DNA of 64,000 nt from Candidatus Iainarchaeum sp. (GCA_028702895.1 JAQVNZ010000002.1:33175-97174); one strand, 5' to 3'; shown: positions 8,161 through 17,192, counted from the first letter of the stretch. Program-made: numbers and translations. Notes: generated from the sequence alone by a model not told the origin.

Positions 8161-8516
8161 TTTTTCACACTCTTATATTTTTTTAATCTTTTTTTATCGC
8201 TTGTGTCTAATTCTCTAACACTTATTTTTGATGGGTCTATTGCAGCTTCAAATTCTGTTCCATCACTTTTTTTATTAACTATTTTTTCAATAAAAATTTT
8301 TCCTTTTTTTCTATTTAAATTTATTATTTTTCCTTCTTTTCCCTTAAATTTTCCTCTAACAATTTTAACAATATCGTTTTTTCTTAATGGGATGCTTCTT
8401 GTTCCAAGTTCTTTTCTTAATCTTTCACTTAAATGGCCTGCTAGGCTTTTTGCTTTAATGTGCATTGGTGCAGTAATTGCATCTTTTCTTGTTTTTCTTG
8501 GTTTGCTTGATGTCAT
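8157..8516 (-). CDS. rpl24: Ribosomal protein L24 (uL24)
   Basis: Large-subunit protein uL24, 119 aa. It has an archaeal N-terminus (SSKPRKTRKDAITAPMHIK), then RSIPLRKNDIVKIVRGKFKGKEGKI, the KOW motif, and a basic C-terminus. It sits between L14 and S4e. The length is typical. Confidence 0.95.
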   Translation of the reverse strand: MTSSKPRKTRKDAITAPMHIKAKSLAGHLSERLRKELGTRSIPLRKNDIVKIVRGKFKGKEGKIINLNRKKGKIFIEKIVNKKSDGTEFEAAIDPSKISVRELDTSDKKRLKKYKSVKK

Positions 8517-8526
8517 TTTATCCCTC

Positions 8527-8925
8527 TTATATTACAACTGATGCCATTCCGGCTATTTTTGGATATCTTTCTCCAACTTCTTTTGCAACGCAACCTTTGA
8601 TTTCTGATGCTTTTGGTAATCCATCTGCGTCAACTAATACAACTGCGTTGTCTTCAAATTTAACTCGCATTCCATTTGACCTTCTGTATGCTTGTTTTGT
8701 TCTAACTATTACTGCTTTTTCTATTTTTCCTCTCATTTCAGGTTTACCTTTTCTTATAACTACATTTACCATTGAACCAATTCCAGCTTTAGGATTAGCT
8801 CTTTTCTTATTATGGTATTTAAATACTGATATAATATAAACTTCTTTTGCTCCGCTATTATCCGTGCAAGTAGCATAACTCTTCAAAGTCAAAGCTTTGT
8901 TATTTTTTATACTTATTGCTCTCAT
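8527..8925 (-). CDS. rpl14: Ribosomal protein L14 (uL14)
   Basis: Large-subunit protein uL14 at the subunit interface, 132 aa. Signatures include CTDNSGAKEVYIISV, KAGIGSMVNVVIRKGKPEMRGK and VVRTKQAYRRSNGMRVKFEDNAVVLVD. It overlaps the S17 stop by four bases. Confidence 0.97.
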   Translation of the reverse strand: MRAISIKNNKALTLKSYATCTDNSGAKEVYIISVFKYHNKKRANPKAGIGSMVNVVIRKGKPEMRGKIEKAVIVRTKQAYRRSNGMRVKFEDNAVVLVDADGLPKASEIKGCVAKEVGERYPKIAGMASVVI

Positions 8926-9251
8926 TTTTTTTCACCATTTAATATTTCTAATAATATAAAATTTTTGGTTTTACTAATTTTTCTTGTTTCGCCTATTCTA
9001 ACTTTATCTCCTTCTTTAACAATCATTCCTTCTGGAACATGTGCTTTTATTTTTGAAAATACTTTTTTGTATCTTTCATATTTTGAAATATAATGTGTTA
9101 TTTCTCTTTTAACAGTAATTGTTTTGCTTGCTTTTGCTGATGTTACAATTCCTTCGAATACATTTCCTCTTACTGAGTATTCTTTCTTTTTTAATACTGG
9201 TTTTTGTTGTATTGTAACAACTTTTTCTGTTTTATTTTTTTTCTCAACCAT
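8922..9251 (-). CDS. rps17: Ribosomal protein S17 (uS17)
   Basis: Small-subunit protein uS17 in the archaeal form. It reads VRGNVFEGIVTSAKASKTITVKREITHYISKYERYKK and ends with DKVRIGETRKISKTKNFILLEIL, an OB fold with the expected loop residues. A short basic N-terminal tail precedes the core. The start is MVEKKN, with the upstream GTG lying in the GGTGA ribosome-binding site. Confidence 0.95.
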   Translation of the reverse strand: MVEKKNKTEKVVTIQQKPVLKKKEYSVRGNVFEGIVTSAKASKTITVKREITHYISKYERYKKVFSKIKAHVPEGMIVKEGDKVRIGETRKISKTKNFILLEILNGEKK

Positions 9252-9260
9252 AAATTTCAC

Positions 9261-9527
9261 CTATTTAATTCTGTTCTCGGGTTTTTTTAAAATCATTTTT
9301 CCATCAACAATAATTTTTTCGTTTAAATCAAATTCAAAAATACATTCTTTTTTTGGAATTATTTTTTTATTCTCCAAAATAAATGTGTTTTTTGTTTCAT
9401 CAATTATTTTTCCATTGATTCCGATTTTTTTTGGGTCTGAGCTTTCAACAACTTTAACATTCAACCCAATTAATTCATGGTATAAAATGTTTTCTTTGTT
9501 AATCTCATAATTTTTCCCGTTTATCAT
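9261..9527 (-). CDS. rnp1: RNase P protein component 1 (P29/Rpp29 homologue)
   Basis: Archaeal RNase P subunit of the Pop4/Rpp29 family, which helps the RNase P RNA mature tRNA 5' ends. At 88 aa it is a compact member. Visible are HELIGLNVKVVESSDPKKIGINGKIIDETKNTFIL and KKIIPKKECIFEFDL, the Sm-like barrel pattern. It lies between aIF1 and S17, its usual location in archaea, which strengthens the call. Confidence 0.9.
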   Translation of the reverse strand: MINGKNYEINKENILYHELIGLNVKVVESSDPKKIGINGKIIDETKNTFILENKKIIPKKECIFEFDLNEKIIVDGKMILKKPENRIK

Positions 9528-9535
9528 TTTTCCCC

Positions 9536-9838
9536 CTACATTTCAATTAAACTTTCATTATATCCTTTCATAATCAAAAACTTTTTTACTTTTTCTTTGT
9601 GATCTCCTTGTAATTCTATAATATTTTCTTTTACTGTTCCTCCACAAGCAAACTTGTGTTTCATTTCTTTTCCCAATTCTTTTACTAATATTTTTTCATT
9701 AATTCCACTTATTATTGTTAATAATTTTTTAAATCTAATTTTTTTTACACTTATTCTTATTTGTTGTTGTCCTTTTGTTATATTTGTTATATCAAATAAA
9801 TCTTTAGGTAATCCGCTGATTTTATCTATTTCTTGCAT
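9536..9838 (-). CDS. Translation initiation factor aIF1 (SUI1)
   Basis: SUI1/eIF1-family factor of 100 aa that helps start-codon selection on the small subunit. It contains QQIRISVKKIRFKKLLTIISGI, GKEMKHKFACGGTVKENIIELQGDHKEKVKKFLIMKGY, the classic SUI1 signature. The ATG lies inside the 3' end of the L29 gene (17-base overlap). The L29-SUI1-Rnp1 order is widespread in archaea. Confidence 0.93.
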   Translation of the reverse strand: MQEIDKISGLPKDLFDITNITKGQQQIRISVKKIRFKKLLTIISGINEKILVKELGKEMKHKFACGGTVKENIIELQGDHKEKVKKFLIMKGYNESLIEM

Positions 9839-10037
9839 TGCTTGCCCCCTTTTCGTTTATCTCGGTAAATAATCTTGCAATATCTTTTCTAATTTTTTTT
9901 ATTTTCCCCGGATTTTCACTTTTTGTTCCTGATGAAATTGTTGCTCTTTCTTTTGCTAATTCTTGTTTTAATTCAATTACTTTTTGTTGTAATTCTTGGG
10001 CTGTTAAATTATTTAATTCTTTTTTCTTTAATCTCAT
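9822..10037 (-). CDS. rpl29: Ribosomal protein L29 (uL29)
   Basis: Small helical-hairpin large-subunit protein uL29. It reads MRLKKKELNNLTAQELQQKVIELKQELAKERA and ends in GKIKKIRKDIARLFTEINEK. Two in-frame ATGs lie just upstream, overlapping the S3 stop (AAGTGATGATT). The ATG giving MRLKKK is preferred because it is at proper distance from the GTGAT-like site. The downstream aIF1 start overlaps its end. Confidence 0.92.
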   Translation of the reverse strand: MRLKKKELNNLTAQELQQKVIELKQELAKERATISSGTKSENPGKIKKIRKDIARLFTEINEKGASNARNR

Positions 10038-10042
10038 AATCA

Positions 10043-10912
10043 TCACTTTTTAATTTTATTTTCTTCATTATGTTTTTCTTTTTTTGTTTTTTCGTTGTTT
10101 TCTTTAACTTCTTCTTTGATGTTTTCTTTTTTTGTTATTGGTTTTTTTTCACTTGTTTCTTCAACTTTTACTTCTTTTATTTCAGCTTTCTTTTTTTCTT
10201 GTATTTTTTCAGTGTCTTTTTTTGCTTCATCTTTTGTTTTTTCTTCAGTATTTTCTTTTTTTGTTTCTTCTTCTTTTTGTTCTTTTGCTTCTGCTTTTAC
10301 TTTATTAATATTTGCTATAACTTTATTAACATCAATTTTATCTGGGAATATTACATCTGGGTGTATTATATTTAATTTTATCCCGATTGCACCAATTTTT
10401 GGATTTGCTGATGCTTTTGCTCTATCAACAAGTTTTGCTTGTTCGCCAATTTTTTTCATGTACCCTATTGCAATTATTTGCTTTCTTTTTCTAGCACCTT
10501 TTGCTCCTAATGCTCCTTTGAATACTAATTCTACTCCTTGTGCTCCTGAATCCATTATGTCTTTAACTACTCTAAATGAAACACTTCTCCATGAAAATCC
10601 TTTGTTTAACATTGAAGCCATTTTTTCAACAATAATTTTTGCATTTAAATTTGGTTTTTTAACTTCTTGTATTTCTATTTGCGGATTATCAATATTATAT
10701 TTTGTTGCTATAACTTCAGTTAACATTTTTATTGTTGAACCGCTTTTTCCAATTGCTAATCCTGGTTTTGCAACATGTAATACTATTCTTGTTACTAATG
10801 GTGTTTTTATTATTTCTAAATGACTAAATCCTGCTCTATCTAATTTTTTAGTTAAATAATTTTCTAATTCCATTCTATTGTAATTTTTTTTAATAAATGT
10901 TCGTTCAATCAT
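10043..10912 (-). CDS. rps3: Ribosomal protein S3 (uS3) with long charged C-terminal tail
   Basis: Small-subunit protein uS3. The KH domain carries VLHVAKPGLAIGKSGSTIKMLTEVI (GxxG loop), and the C-terminal domain has MASMLNKGFSWRSVSFRVVKDIMDSGAQGVELVFKGALGAKGARKRK. The core ends near residue 205. About 85 further residues are K/E-rich low complexity, probably a disordered solvent tail. It is preceded by L22. Confidence 0.95.
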   Translation of the reverse strand: MIERTFIKKNYNRMELENYLTKKLDRAGFSHLEIIKTPLVTRIVLHVAKPGLAIGKSGSTIKMLTEVIATKYNIDNPQIEIQEVKKPNLNAKIIVEKMASMLNKGFSWRSVSFRVVKDIMDSGAQGVELVFKGALGAKGARKRKQIIAIGYMKKIGEQAKLVDRAKASANPKIGAIGIKLNIIHPDVIFPDKIDVNKVIANINKVKAEAKEQKEEETKKENTEEKTKDEAKKDTEKIQEKKKAEIKEVKVEETSEKKPITKKENIKEEVKENNEKTKKEKHNEENKIKK

Positions 10913-10923
10913 TTTTTCACCTT

Positions 10924-11397
10924 TTATGCTTTTACTTCAGAAACAATAATTTCTATGTGTGTTGCATTTATTCTCCTTGTTTTTCCGCCTATTTTTCCTT
11001 TGCTTTGATGACTATATCTTGTAATTCCTTTGGATGCAAAAGCATTTATTATATTTAATTTTTCTGCATCAAGTCCTTTATTATCCGCATTATTTTTTGC
11101 TAATTCTAATAAATCTAAAAAAATATTAATTGTTTTTTCAGGATATCTTCCTGATTTAACCCCTTTTTTAGCATCTCCTTTTCTATGTGCAACATTACTA
11201 TTGTATCTTTTTAATGGTAAATATTCTTCGTGGTTTTCTATTCTTTTTAACCATGCAATCATTTTGTTTACATATAATCCATTTATTTGATTACAAATTT
11301 CTGTAGAATATTTAAGTGATATGTTCGCGTTTGTTATTATCGCTCTTGCAGTTTTGCTTTCCTTTCCTACTTCTGCTTGATAATTTTTTTTAGCCAT
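10924..11397 (-). CDS. rpl22: Ribosomal protein L22 (uL22)
   Basis: Large-subunit protein uL22 that lines the exit tunnel, 157 aa in the archaeal form. Signature stretches are HEEYLPLKRYNSNVAHRKGDAKKGVKSGRYPEKTINIFLDLLELAKNNADNKGLD and the tunnel hairpin with RYSHQSKGKIGGKTRRINATHIEIIV. It sits between S19 and S3 as expected. Confidence 0.95.
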   Translation of the reverse strand: MAKKNYQAEVGKESKTARAIITNANISLKYSTEICNQINGLYVNKMIAWLKRIENHEEYLPLKRYNSNVAHRKGDAKKGVKSGRYPEKTINIFLDLLELAKNNADNKGLDAEKLNIINAFASKGITRYSHQSKGKIGGKTRRINATHIEIIVSEVKA

Positions 11398-11408
11398 ATT
11401 TATTCACT

Positions 11409-11801
11409 TTATCCTCTTGCTGTTATTGCAGTTGAGCTCTTTGTTGCTCCGATTCCTGCTTTACCGTGTTGTAATCTTTTTCTTGTAAAAACAAATTCTC
11501 CTAAATAATGTCCTAACATTTGTTCTGTTATATCTAATAATTCAAAACTATTTCCTCTATAAACTGCAAATCTTACTCCAACCATTTCTGGGATTACTAT
11601 TAAATCTCTACTATGAGTTCTAATTGGTTTTGCTTTTTCATTACTCTTCGCTTTTACTATTTTTTTGATTATGTGTTTATCAAATCCTTTTTTTAAACTT
11701 CTTCTAGATCTTGAATCACATAATTCTGCGAATTCAGTAATTGGCATTTTGCTCAATTCTTCCATTGTTTTTCCTTTAAAAGTAAATTCTTTTTTAGCCA
11801 T
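11409..11801 (-). CDS. rps19: Ribosomal protein S19 (uS19)
   Basis: Small-subunit head protein uS19, 130 aa. It contains TFKGKTMEELSKMPITEFAELCDSRSRRSLKKG and the conserved C-terminal IRTHSRDLIVIPEMVGVRFAVYRGNSFELLDITEQMLGHYLGEFVFTRK. It ends with GATKSSTAI. Its length and order are typical of archaea. Confidence 0.97.
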   Translation of the reverse strand: MAKKEFTFKGKTMEELSKMPITEFAELCDSRSRRSLKKGFDKHIIKKIVKAKSNEKAKPIRTHSRDLIVIPEMVGVRFAVYRGNSFELLDITEQMLGHYLGEFVFTRKRLQHGKAGIGATKSSTAITARG

Positions 11802-11813
11802 AATTACACCCAG

Positions 11814-12524
11814 TTAGTTTTTCTTTCTCCTTCCAGTTCTTCTTGAAGCAATTGCTCCAACTTTTCTTCCAACAGGCGCATTTCTTGCAGTACTCTTAGA
11901 TTTTCCAGGGTGATGTTGTGCTCCACCAAATGGATGATCTACAGCATTCATTGCAACTCCGCGAACACTTGGCCAAAAAATCTTTTTAGCTTTCATTGCG
12001 AAATATTTTGTTCCTGCTTTAATAAATGGTTTTTCTTGTTTTCCTCCACAAGAAACATTTCCTATTGTTGCTCTAACGCTTAATGGTAATGTTAGCATTT
12101 TTCCTGATGCTAATTTTAATGTAACTCCTTTTTTATCTTTTGAAATTATTAGGGAATATGTTCCTGAACTTTTTGAAATTGTTCCGCCATCTCCTAAAAT
12201 TCTTTCAATATTAAAAACTGGGCATCCTTCAGGTAATTCGCCGATTGGTATAACATTTCCTAATTCTATTTTTGCACCTGGTCCTTGTTCTATTTTTTGT
12301 CCGATAAATGCTCCTTCTACTGCGATTATTTGTTCTTGTTTTCCATTATTAAATTCTACTGTTTGTATTATTGCATTTCTTCCAGTGTCTTTTATAAAAT
12401 CAATTATTTGGCCTTTTAATAATTCTTCAGTTTGTAAAATGTATTTAGATTCTATTCCTTTTAATTTTGCTTTGAACGTGTTTGTTCCTCTTCCTCTTCT
12501 TTGACTGTATAATCTTTTTCCCAT
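11814..12524 (-). CDS. rpl2: Ribosomal protein L2 (uL2)
   Basis: Large-subunit protein uL2, required for peptidyl-transferase centre assembly. It begins MGKRLYSQRRGRGTNTFKAK and contains LPEGCPVFNIERILGDGG, SGTYSLIIS and LPLSVRATIGNVSCGGKQEKPFIKAG. The strongly conserved C-terminal WPSVRGVAMNAVDHPFGG with its catalytically important histidine is present. The start is ATG at 12524, with the upstream in-frame TTG lying in the ribosome-binding region. Confidence 0.97.
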   Translation of the reverse strand: MGKRLYSQRRGRGTNTFKAKLKGIESKYILQTEELLKGQIIDFIKDTGRNAIIQTVEFNNGKQEQIIAVEGAFIGQKIEQGPGAKIELGNVIPIGELPEGCPVFNIERILGDGGTISKSSGTYSLIISKDKKGVTLKLASGKMLTLPLSVRATIGNVSCGGKQEKPFIKAGTKYFAMKAKKIFWPSVRGVAMNAVDHPFGGAQHHPGKSKSTARNAPVGRKVGAIASRRTGRRKKN

Positions 12525-12547
12525 TTTAATCAACCGTTAAATATTAT

Positions 12548-12934
12548 TTATAATACTCCTAATTTTGTTGCTAGGTCTTGTGCCTTAAATTCTTTTTTTA
12601 ATTTTATTACTGCTTTTTTTCTTCCTTTCATATCTCTTACAATATTTATTTTTTCTATTTTTATTGAATATGCTTTTTCAATTATTTTTTTAACGTCTTT
12701 TTTTGTTGCTTTATCTGCAACTATAAATGTAAGCTTGTTTTCTGTATCAATCATATTAACTGCTTTTTCTGTTACTAATGGATATAATACTACATCTAAA
12801 TCTTCTAAACTTAAATTATTTTTAACTGGTTGTTTAACTTTCAAGTTTTCTTTAATGATTTTTTCTTCAATTACTTCTTTTTTGTTTTCTTCTTGTTTTT
12901 TTTGTCTTTTTTCTTGTTCGTTTAATTTAACCAT
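12548..12934 (-). CDS. rpl23: Ribosomal protein L23 (uL23)
   Basis: Exit-tunnel protein uL23, the docking point for SRP and nascent-chain factors. The core occupies the last 85 residues: DVVLYPLVTEKAVNMIDTENKLTFIVADKATKKDVKKIIEKAYSIKI. The N-terminal 40 residues are a charged extension. It lies between L4 and L2. Confidence 0.94.
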   Translation of the reverse strand: MVKLNEQEKRQKKQEENKKEVIEEKIIKENLKVKQPVKNNLSLEDLDVVLYPLVTEKAVNMIDTENKLTFIVADKATKKDVKKIIEKAYSIKIEKINIVRDMKGRKKAVIKLKKEFKAQDLATKLGVL

Positions 12935-12948
12935 TATTTTTCACCGAT

Positions 12949-13860
12949 TTATTTTTTAACTTTTTTTTGAACTTTTGGTTCTTCTTTTTTTATTGTTGGC
13001 TTTTCTTTTTTTGTTATTGGTTTTTCTTCTTTAATTGGTTTTTTTTCAACAATCTCTTTTTTATTTTCTTTTTTTATTAAAGCTTCAATTGCACTTCTTG
13101 TCCAAACAACTAATCTGCCTGCTTCTGCTCCAGGTGCTAATAATTCAACATTTAATGATGTTACTGTTACTGAATCTACTCCTGGTAAATTCCTTGCAGC
13201 TTTTAAAACTGGTTTGTTTGAACCTGTTATAATTAAAACACTTTTTTTAACTTTTTTTGTTCTTCCTCGAGCTTTTCCTTTTCCAGCTCTTTTTCTAATT
13301 TTTGATTTTGCGTTTCTTAAATCATTTCCAATTTTTAATTTTTCTAATATTTCTGTTAATTCTTTTGTTTTCTTAGTATTCTCAAAAGCATCTTCAATTA
13401 CTATTGGTAAATCATTTTCAACAATAAATCTTTTTTCTACTAATTCTTTCATTGCAGTTGTTGCAATTGCACTTTCTAATGCAAGTTTTCTTTCTTTTTT
13501 ATTAATTTTTTCTTGTATAACTTTCCATGCTTTTGGAGCATTTGGTGTTCGTCCGCCAACAGACTGCGCTACTCTTCCAACTCTACCTGATAATAATACT
13601 TGCCTATTTTTTGTTCTAGGTAATCTTGCTTTATTTGTGTTAATTGTTCTTTTTGGTGTTGGTAAGCCTCTTGTACCAATATATATTGCGGTTGTTTTAA
13701 ATCCAGCTCTTTGATCTGCACCTTTTGGTTGTATTTTTGCAGTTTGCATTGCAATTACTGATCTTTTTATTAAAACTGGTTTGTATTCAGTTTCAAAAAC
13801 TTTTGGTAATTCAATACTGCTTTTACTTGTACCATCCAAATCAAATACTTTTGTTTTCAT
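12949..13860 (-). CDS. rpl4: Ribosomal protein L4 (uL4)
   Basis: Large-subunit protein uL4. Recognised by MKTKVFDLDGTSKSSIELP, the tunnel loop KGADQRAGFKTTAIYIGTRGLPTPKRT, and LLSGRVGRVAQSVGGRTPNAPKAW. A C-terminal NVELLAPGAEAGRLVVWTRSAIEAL segment is followed by a K/E/P-rich tail. An in-frame ATG at 13884 would overlap the L3 stop. The homologous N-terminus starts at MKTKVF, and an AGGAAA lies between, so 13860 is preferred, not proven. Confidence 0.93.
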   Translation of the reverse strand: MKTKVFDLDGTSKSSIELPKVFETEYKPVLIKRSVIAMQTAKIQPKGADQRAGFKTTAIYIGTRGLPTPKRTINTNKARLPRTKNRQVLLSGRVGRVAQSVGGRTPNAPKAWKVIQEKINKKERKLALESAIATTAMKELVEKRFIVENDLPIVIEDAFENTKKTKELTEILEKLKIGNDLRNAKSKIRKRAGKGKARGRTKKVKKSVLIITGSNKPVLKAARNLPGVDSVTVTSLNVELLAPGAEAGRLVVWTRSAIEALIKKENKKEIVEKKPIKEEKPITKKEKPTIKKEEPKVQKKVKK

Positions 13861-13880
13861 AATAATCAAATTTCCTAAAA

Positions 13881-14879
13881 TCATTTTACTAAAATTCTTT
13901 CAACAGTGTCAAGTTTTAATCCCGATTTTTTTTCTGGTCTTTGACTTTTTCTTATTGAAATACATCTTTTACTTACGCCAGGTATTGATCCTGCAATAAT
14001 AATATATTTTCCTTTAATAGTTCCATATCTTGTATAACCACTTTTTCCATTAACATCTTTTATTTCATCAGAAATTTTTAAAATTCTTTTATTATATTCA
14101 GTTCTATTGTGGTATCCCATTTGTCCTGCTCTTGCTACAGTGAACATTACTGTGCTAGGATTCCATGGACTAATACTTCCAACAATTCTTCTTTTCTTTG
14201 CTTTTGGTCTTTGTTGTTTAATACCAAATCTTTTTATTACTCCTTGAAAACCTTTTCCTTTTGTAACTGCTCTAATGTCTAAAAAATCTTTTTCTTTAAA
14301 AACTTCTTCAATATTTATTTCTTTTCCAAGAACATCTTTAGCATAATTTAATTGTTCTTCTTTTTTGCCACCAATATTAATTTCAACTATATCTGGTTTC
14401 TTTTTTAATTCAATTGAGTTTGGTTGTGTATTAACTAAAAGTGTAAAGTATTCTATTTGTTCCATTTGTTGTTGGAAATCCTGGATAGAAAATTTTTTCT
14501 CTTCTTCTTTCTTAACTTTTTTTGAAACAGGTTTTTTAAAATTAGGTATTTTTCTATCTAATTCTTTATCAAATTTCTCGCTTAAAACATCATTTAATAC
14601 TTCAAAACCAATTTCTGCTTTAATATAGGCTCTAATCCCTAAAACTTTTATTGGGGGACATTCAACGATTGTTGCAGGCATATAAACTGTTTGGCCAAAA
14701 GTTGGACTTCCTTTATGCGTGTTCTTTCCAACAACTTGTGTCATTCCTGCTTTGTAACAAATAAAACTAAGTGCTTTTGCTTCATTTCCGCTAGCTTTCA
14801 TGCTAGGAGTTTGTTTTTTTGCACGAACTCTAGGGTAAAAGGCCATTGATCCTTTTCTTGATGCGTTATATTTTGCCAT
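13881..14879 (-). CDS. rpl3: Ribosomal protein L3 (uL3), first gene of the super-operon
   Basis: Large-subunit protein uL3, archaeal/eukaryotic long form of 332 aa. It starts with RKGSMAFYPRVRAKKQTPS and has LSFICYKAGMTQVV, then IRAVTKGKGFQGVIKRFG, KKRRIVGSISPWNPSTVMFTVARAGQMGYHNRTEYN and a GSIPG-containing loop. It is the promoter-proximal gene of the operon and is preceded by a long structured leader. Confidence 0.96.
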   Translation of the reverse strand: MAKYNASRKGSMAFYPRVRAKKQTPSMKASGNEAKALSFICYKAGMTQVVGKNTHKGSPTFGQTVYMPATIVECPPIKVLGIRAYIKAEIGFEVLNDVLSEKFDKELDRKIPNFKKPVSKKVKKEEEKKFSIQDFQQQMEQIEYFTLLVNTQPNSIELKKKPDIVEINIGGKKEEQLNYAKDVLGKEINIEEVFKEKDFLDIRAVTKGKGFQGVIKRFGIKQQRPKAKKRRIVGSISPWNPSTVMFTVARAGQMGYHNRTEYNKRILKISDEIKDVNGKSGYTRYGTIKGKYIIIAGSIPGVSKRCISIRKSQRPEKKSGLKLDTVERILVK

Positions 14880-15021
14880 TTAATTCACTTTATATAATTT
14901 TTATTTTTTATGATTTTTGTACGTACCAAAATGAAATTCGATCAAACTTTTGTTTGATATGGTATTTACTTTCGCGTACCAGCGAGAGCAGTGTACTCAA
15001 TATTTTGTTTTTTAACAAAAC
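14880..15021 (-). promoter_or_regulatory. Structured leader of the L3-led ribosomal operon
   Basis: About 140 bases lie between the L3 start and its TATA box. They contain two strong hairpins: atcaaac/gtttgat with loop tttt at 14941-14958, enclosed by a tacca/tggta outer stem, and ttttgtt/aacaaaa with loop tttt at 15003-15020. A smaller tcgc/gcga stem lies near 14974. This is unusually long for an archaeal leader and could serve r-protein feedback or attenuation; the function is inferred. Confidence 0.55.
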
Positions 15022-15052
15022 ATTATTTATAATTATTTTTTCCAAAGAAACC

Positions 15053-15062
15053 TTTATAAATC
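15053..15062 (-). promoter_or_regulatory. TATA box for the ribosomal super-operon
   Basis: The minus strand reads GATTTATAAA, a good archaeal TATA match, 174 bases upstream of the L3 ATG and just downstream of the upstream gene's stop (15119). Initiation about 25 bases further would give a leader of roughly 150 nt. Confidence 0.5.
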
Positions 15063-15118
15063 AAACTATATTGTTGTTTATTTTTGTTTCACTGTTTATT
15101 TTTATTTTGTTGTTTGTT

Positions 15119-17050
15119 TTATTCTTTCTTTATTGTATTTTTTTGAGTTTCTTTTTCCATCCAAATTTCCCTATCAGGGTCTGCCGTTTTTGTTGATTCT
15201 GTTACTATTACTATTATTGCAACTAATATTAGTGCTAAAAAAATTATTCCTATTAATGATGGGTTAATTCCAAACGCGAATAAGCCCATTAAATTATTTT
15301 TTGATTCGTCTAAATAAATTGTTTTTTCTAATCCTTCAAAAACAAATTGAATACTTCCTTTAATTGGTTTGTTTAATTCTACTATTATTTCAGTAAAACT
15401 TTCGCCTGTTGGTATAGTAATAATTTTGTCGTTGATTATTTGATTTTCTAAATTTGTTTTTAATACTCCTGTGAAAATCTTGTTTGTTGGATTATTAAAA
15501 TTAATTCTAATTATTTTGTTATTTTGGTCAACAATTATTGTTGATTCCATATTAATACTAGTAACAATTCCCGTTACGGTATTATTTACTTGAACCATTT
15601 TTGAACTAACGTCACAACCCTCAATCATGGGTCTAAAAGTAATATTTGTTGTTTTTTGGTTTGTTCCTATTGTTAATTTATTTGATATTGATGCGTTGCT
15701 AGGTAATACAATCATGCTTTGTGATAATTGAGCATTTCCTTCAAGGTAAATAGTTGCTTTTTGTCCAGTGTTGTTTGTTATAGTATAATCCATGGTTCCT
15801 GCGTTTTGTATTTGAATATTTGAAGGAACATTAATTGTTAATCCGTTACAATTAGAAAAACCTGTGTTATTAATCCCATTTGTGCTAGTGTCATTTATTG
15901 TAACAAAAAACGTTTTATCGCCTATGTTAGAATAAGAACAAGTTTTTCCATCACTAAATTTCCCTTGTACTCTTAGTACTTGTTCATAACTTTTTGTGCT
16001 AAAGGCGTTATTTGCTATTAATTCTAAATAAATGTTTGCGCCATTTCCTGGGAAAGCGTATTGTTCAATATAAAATGGTTTTATGTTTAATCCTGAGTCA
16101 ATTATTTCTACCTTTGTTATTTCAAATCTTTTAGTACTTTTATTTTCTAAATAAAATATTTCTTTTGTTGAAGTATTTTCGTTTATTTCAATATTTCTTG
16201 TACTAATTCTTATATCATTACATTCTGAACTAGAATCTTGATAATCGTTAGATTGGCCGGTTTCTCTTACTGTCGTTTGAAAGGTTTGTCTTCCTATTTG
16301 TGTTTCGCTACAATTAGTTTCGCCTAATTTTCCTGATATTGCAAATGTTCCGCTAATTGTTTGATTGGTTGATACGCTTGCGGCTCTTAATGTAACATTA
16401 ACATTTTGATTAGAGTATTTTCCAATATAATTAGAATAATCAGCACTTCCTGATGCGATTAGTGAATTCGTAAAATATATTCTTAAATTATTTAATTCGA
16501 AATTTTTCCCAGTATTATTTTCTATTCTAAATGTTTTTGTTGTGTCTCGCCCCTCATCTATAGTAAAATCATCTACTATTAATTTTATTCCAGAACAAGA
16601 ATTATCTTCTACATCAATATACGCTTCTCTTAATTCTAATTCGTTTGATCCTTCTAAAATTATTCCTTCTATCTTGTATCTATTATAGTTTGAATTAACA
16701 CTAAATTCATTATACCATGTAAAAGAATAATCATCTTGGGTCAAAGTTGCACTTTTTGTAGAAGTGGTTCTAAATAGAGTCCAATCATTAGTGTTCTCAT
16801 TCCACCTATATATTTTTGTTTTAGCACTAATGTTGCTTGCACAATTTCCTGATGAACTATTTATTTTAAAAGAAATTTTTAAATCAATTGAGTCATTATT
16901 TTCTGCTAAAAGAGTTTCTAAATAATCGCCATCTCCGGCTACTCTTAATCCTAAATTAATATTACTCAAATTTATTGAGCAAGCACTAACCATGCTAGTT
17001 AATGCGATTAAAAAAAATACTATTCCTATAAATTTAATTTTTGTATTCAT
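15119..17050 (-). CDS. Large secreted surface protein with C-terminal membrane anchor (unknown function)
   Basis: 643 aa with no family I can name. It has a signal peptide (about residues 1-24, ending VSAC), then about 560 residues rich in N, T, S and I with many NxS/T sequons and repeated beta-strand motifs around Cys pairs. Recurrent lines resemble 'FEITKVEI..' and 'FELNNLRIYF', suggesting three or four tandem immunoglobulin-like (CARDB-type) domains. A single membrane helix (about 605-627) precedes a short charged cytosolic tail. This is the architecture of an archaeal envelope protein displayed outside the cell. A lipobox reading (SAC) is also possible. Confidence 0.6.
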   Translation of the reverse strand: MNTKIKFIGIVFFLIALTSMVSACSINLSNINLGLRVAGDGDYLETLLAENNDSIDLKISFKINSSSGNCASNISAKTKIYRWNENTNDWTLFRTTSTKSATLTQDDYSFTWYNEFSVNSNYNRYKIEGIILEGSNELELREAYIDVEDNSCSGIKLIVDDFTIDEGRDTTKTFRIENNTGKNFELNNLRIYFTNSLIASGSADYSNYIGKYSNQNVNVTLRAASVSTNQTISGTFAISGKLGETNCSETQIGRQTFQTTVRETGQSNDYQDSSSECNDIRISTRNIEINENTSTKEIFYLENKSTKRFEITKVEIIDSGLNIKPFYIEQYAFPGNGANIYLELIANNAFSTKSYEQVLRVQGKFSDGKTCSYSNIGDKTFFVTINDTSTNGINNTGFSNCNGLTINVPSNIQIQNAGTMDYTITNNTGQKATIYLEGNAQLSQSMIVLPSNASISNKLTIGTNQKTTNITFRPMIEGCDVSSKMVQVNNTVTGIVTSINMESTIIVDQNNKIIRINFNNPTNKIFTGVLKTNLENQIINDKIITIPTGESFTEIIVELNKPIKGSIQFVFEGLEKTIYLDESKNNLMGLFAFGINPSLIGIIFLALILVAIIVIVTESTKTADPDREIWMEKETQKNTIKKE

Positions 17051-17192
17051 ACATATGCTTGTTTAACAAACATTTATAAACGCTTTTCTTTTATTAACTG
17101 GAACAAGTTATGTGTGATTTTTTATTTTTTTGTTAAAATGGGTATTTTTCAGGATTATGCTTAATTAAATCCGTTTTGCAAAAAGTTTATCT

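Noticed and set aside
10070..10823. Long plus-strand open frames opposite S3
   Set aside because: They are Phe/Ser-rich mirror frames of the K/E-rich S3 tail and core, with no own start signals.
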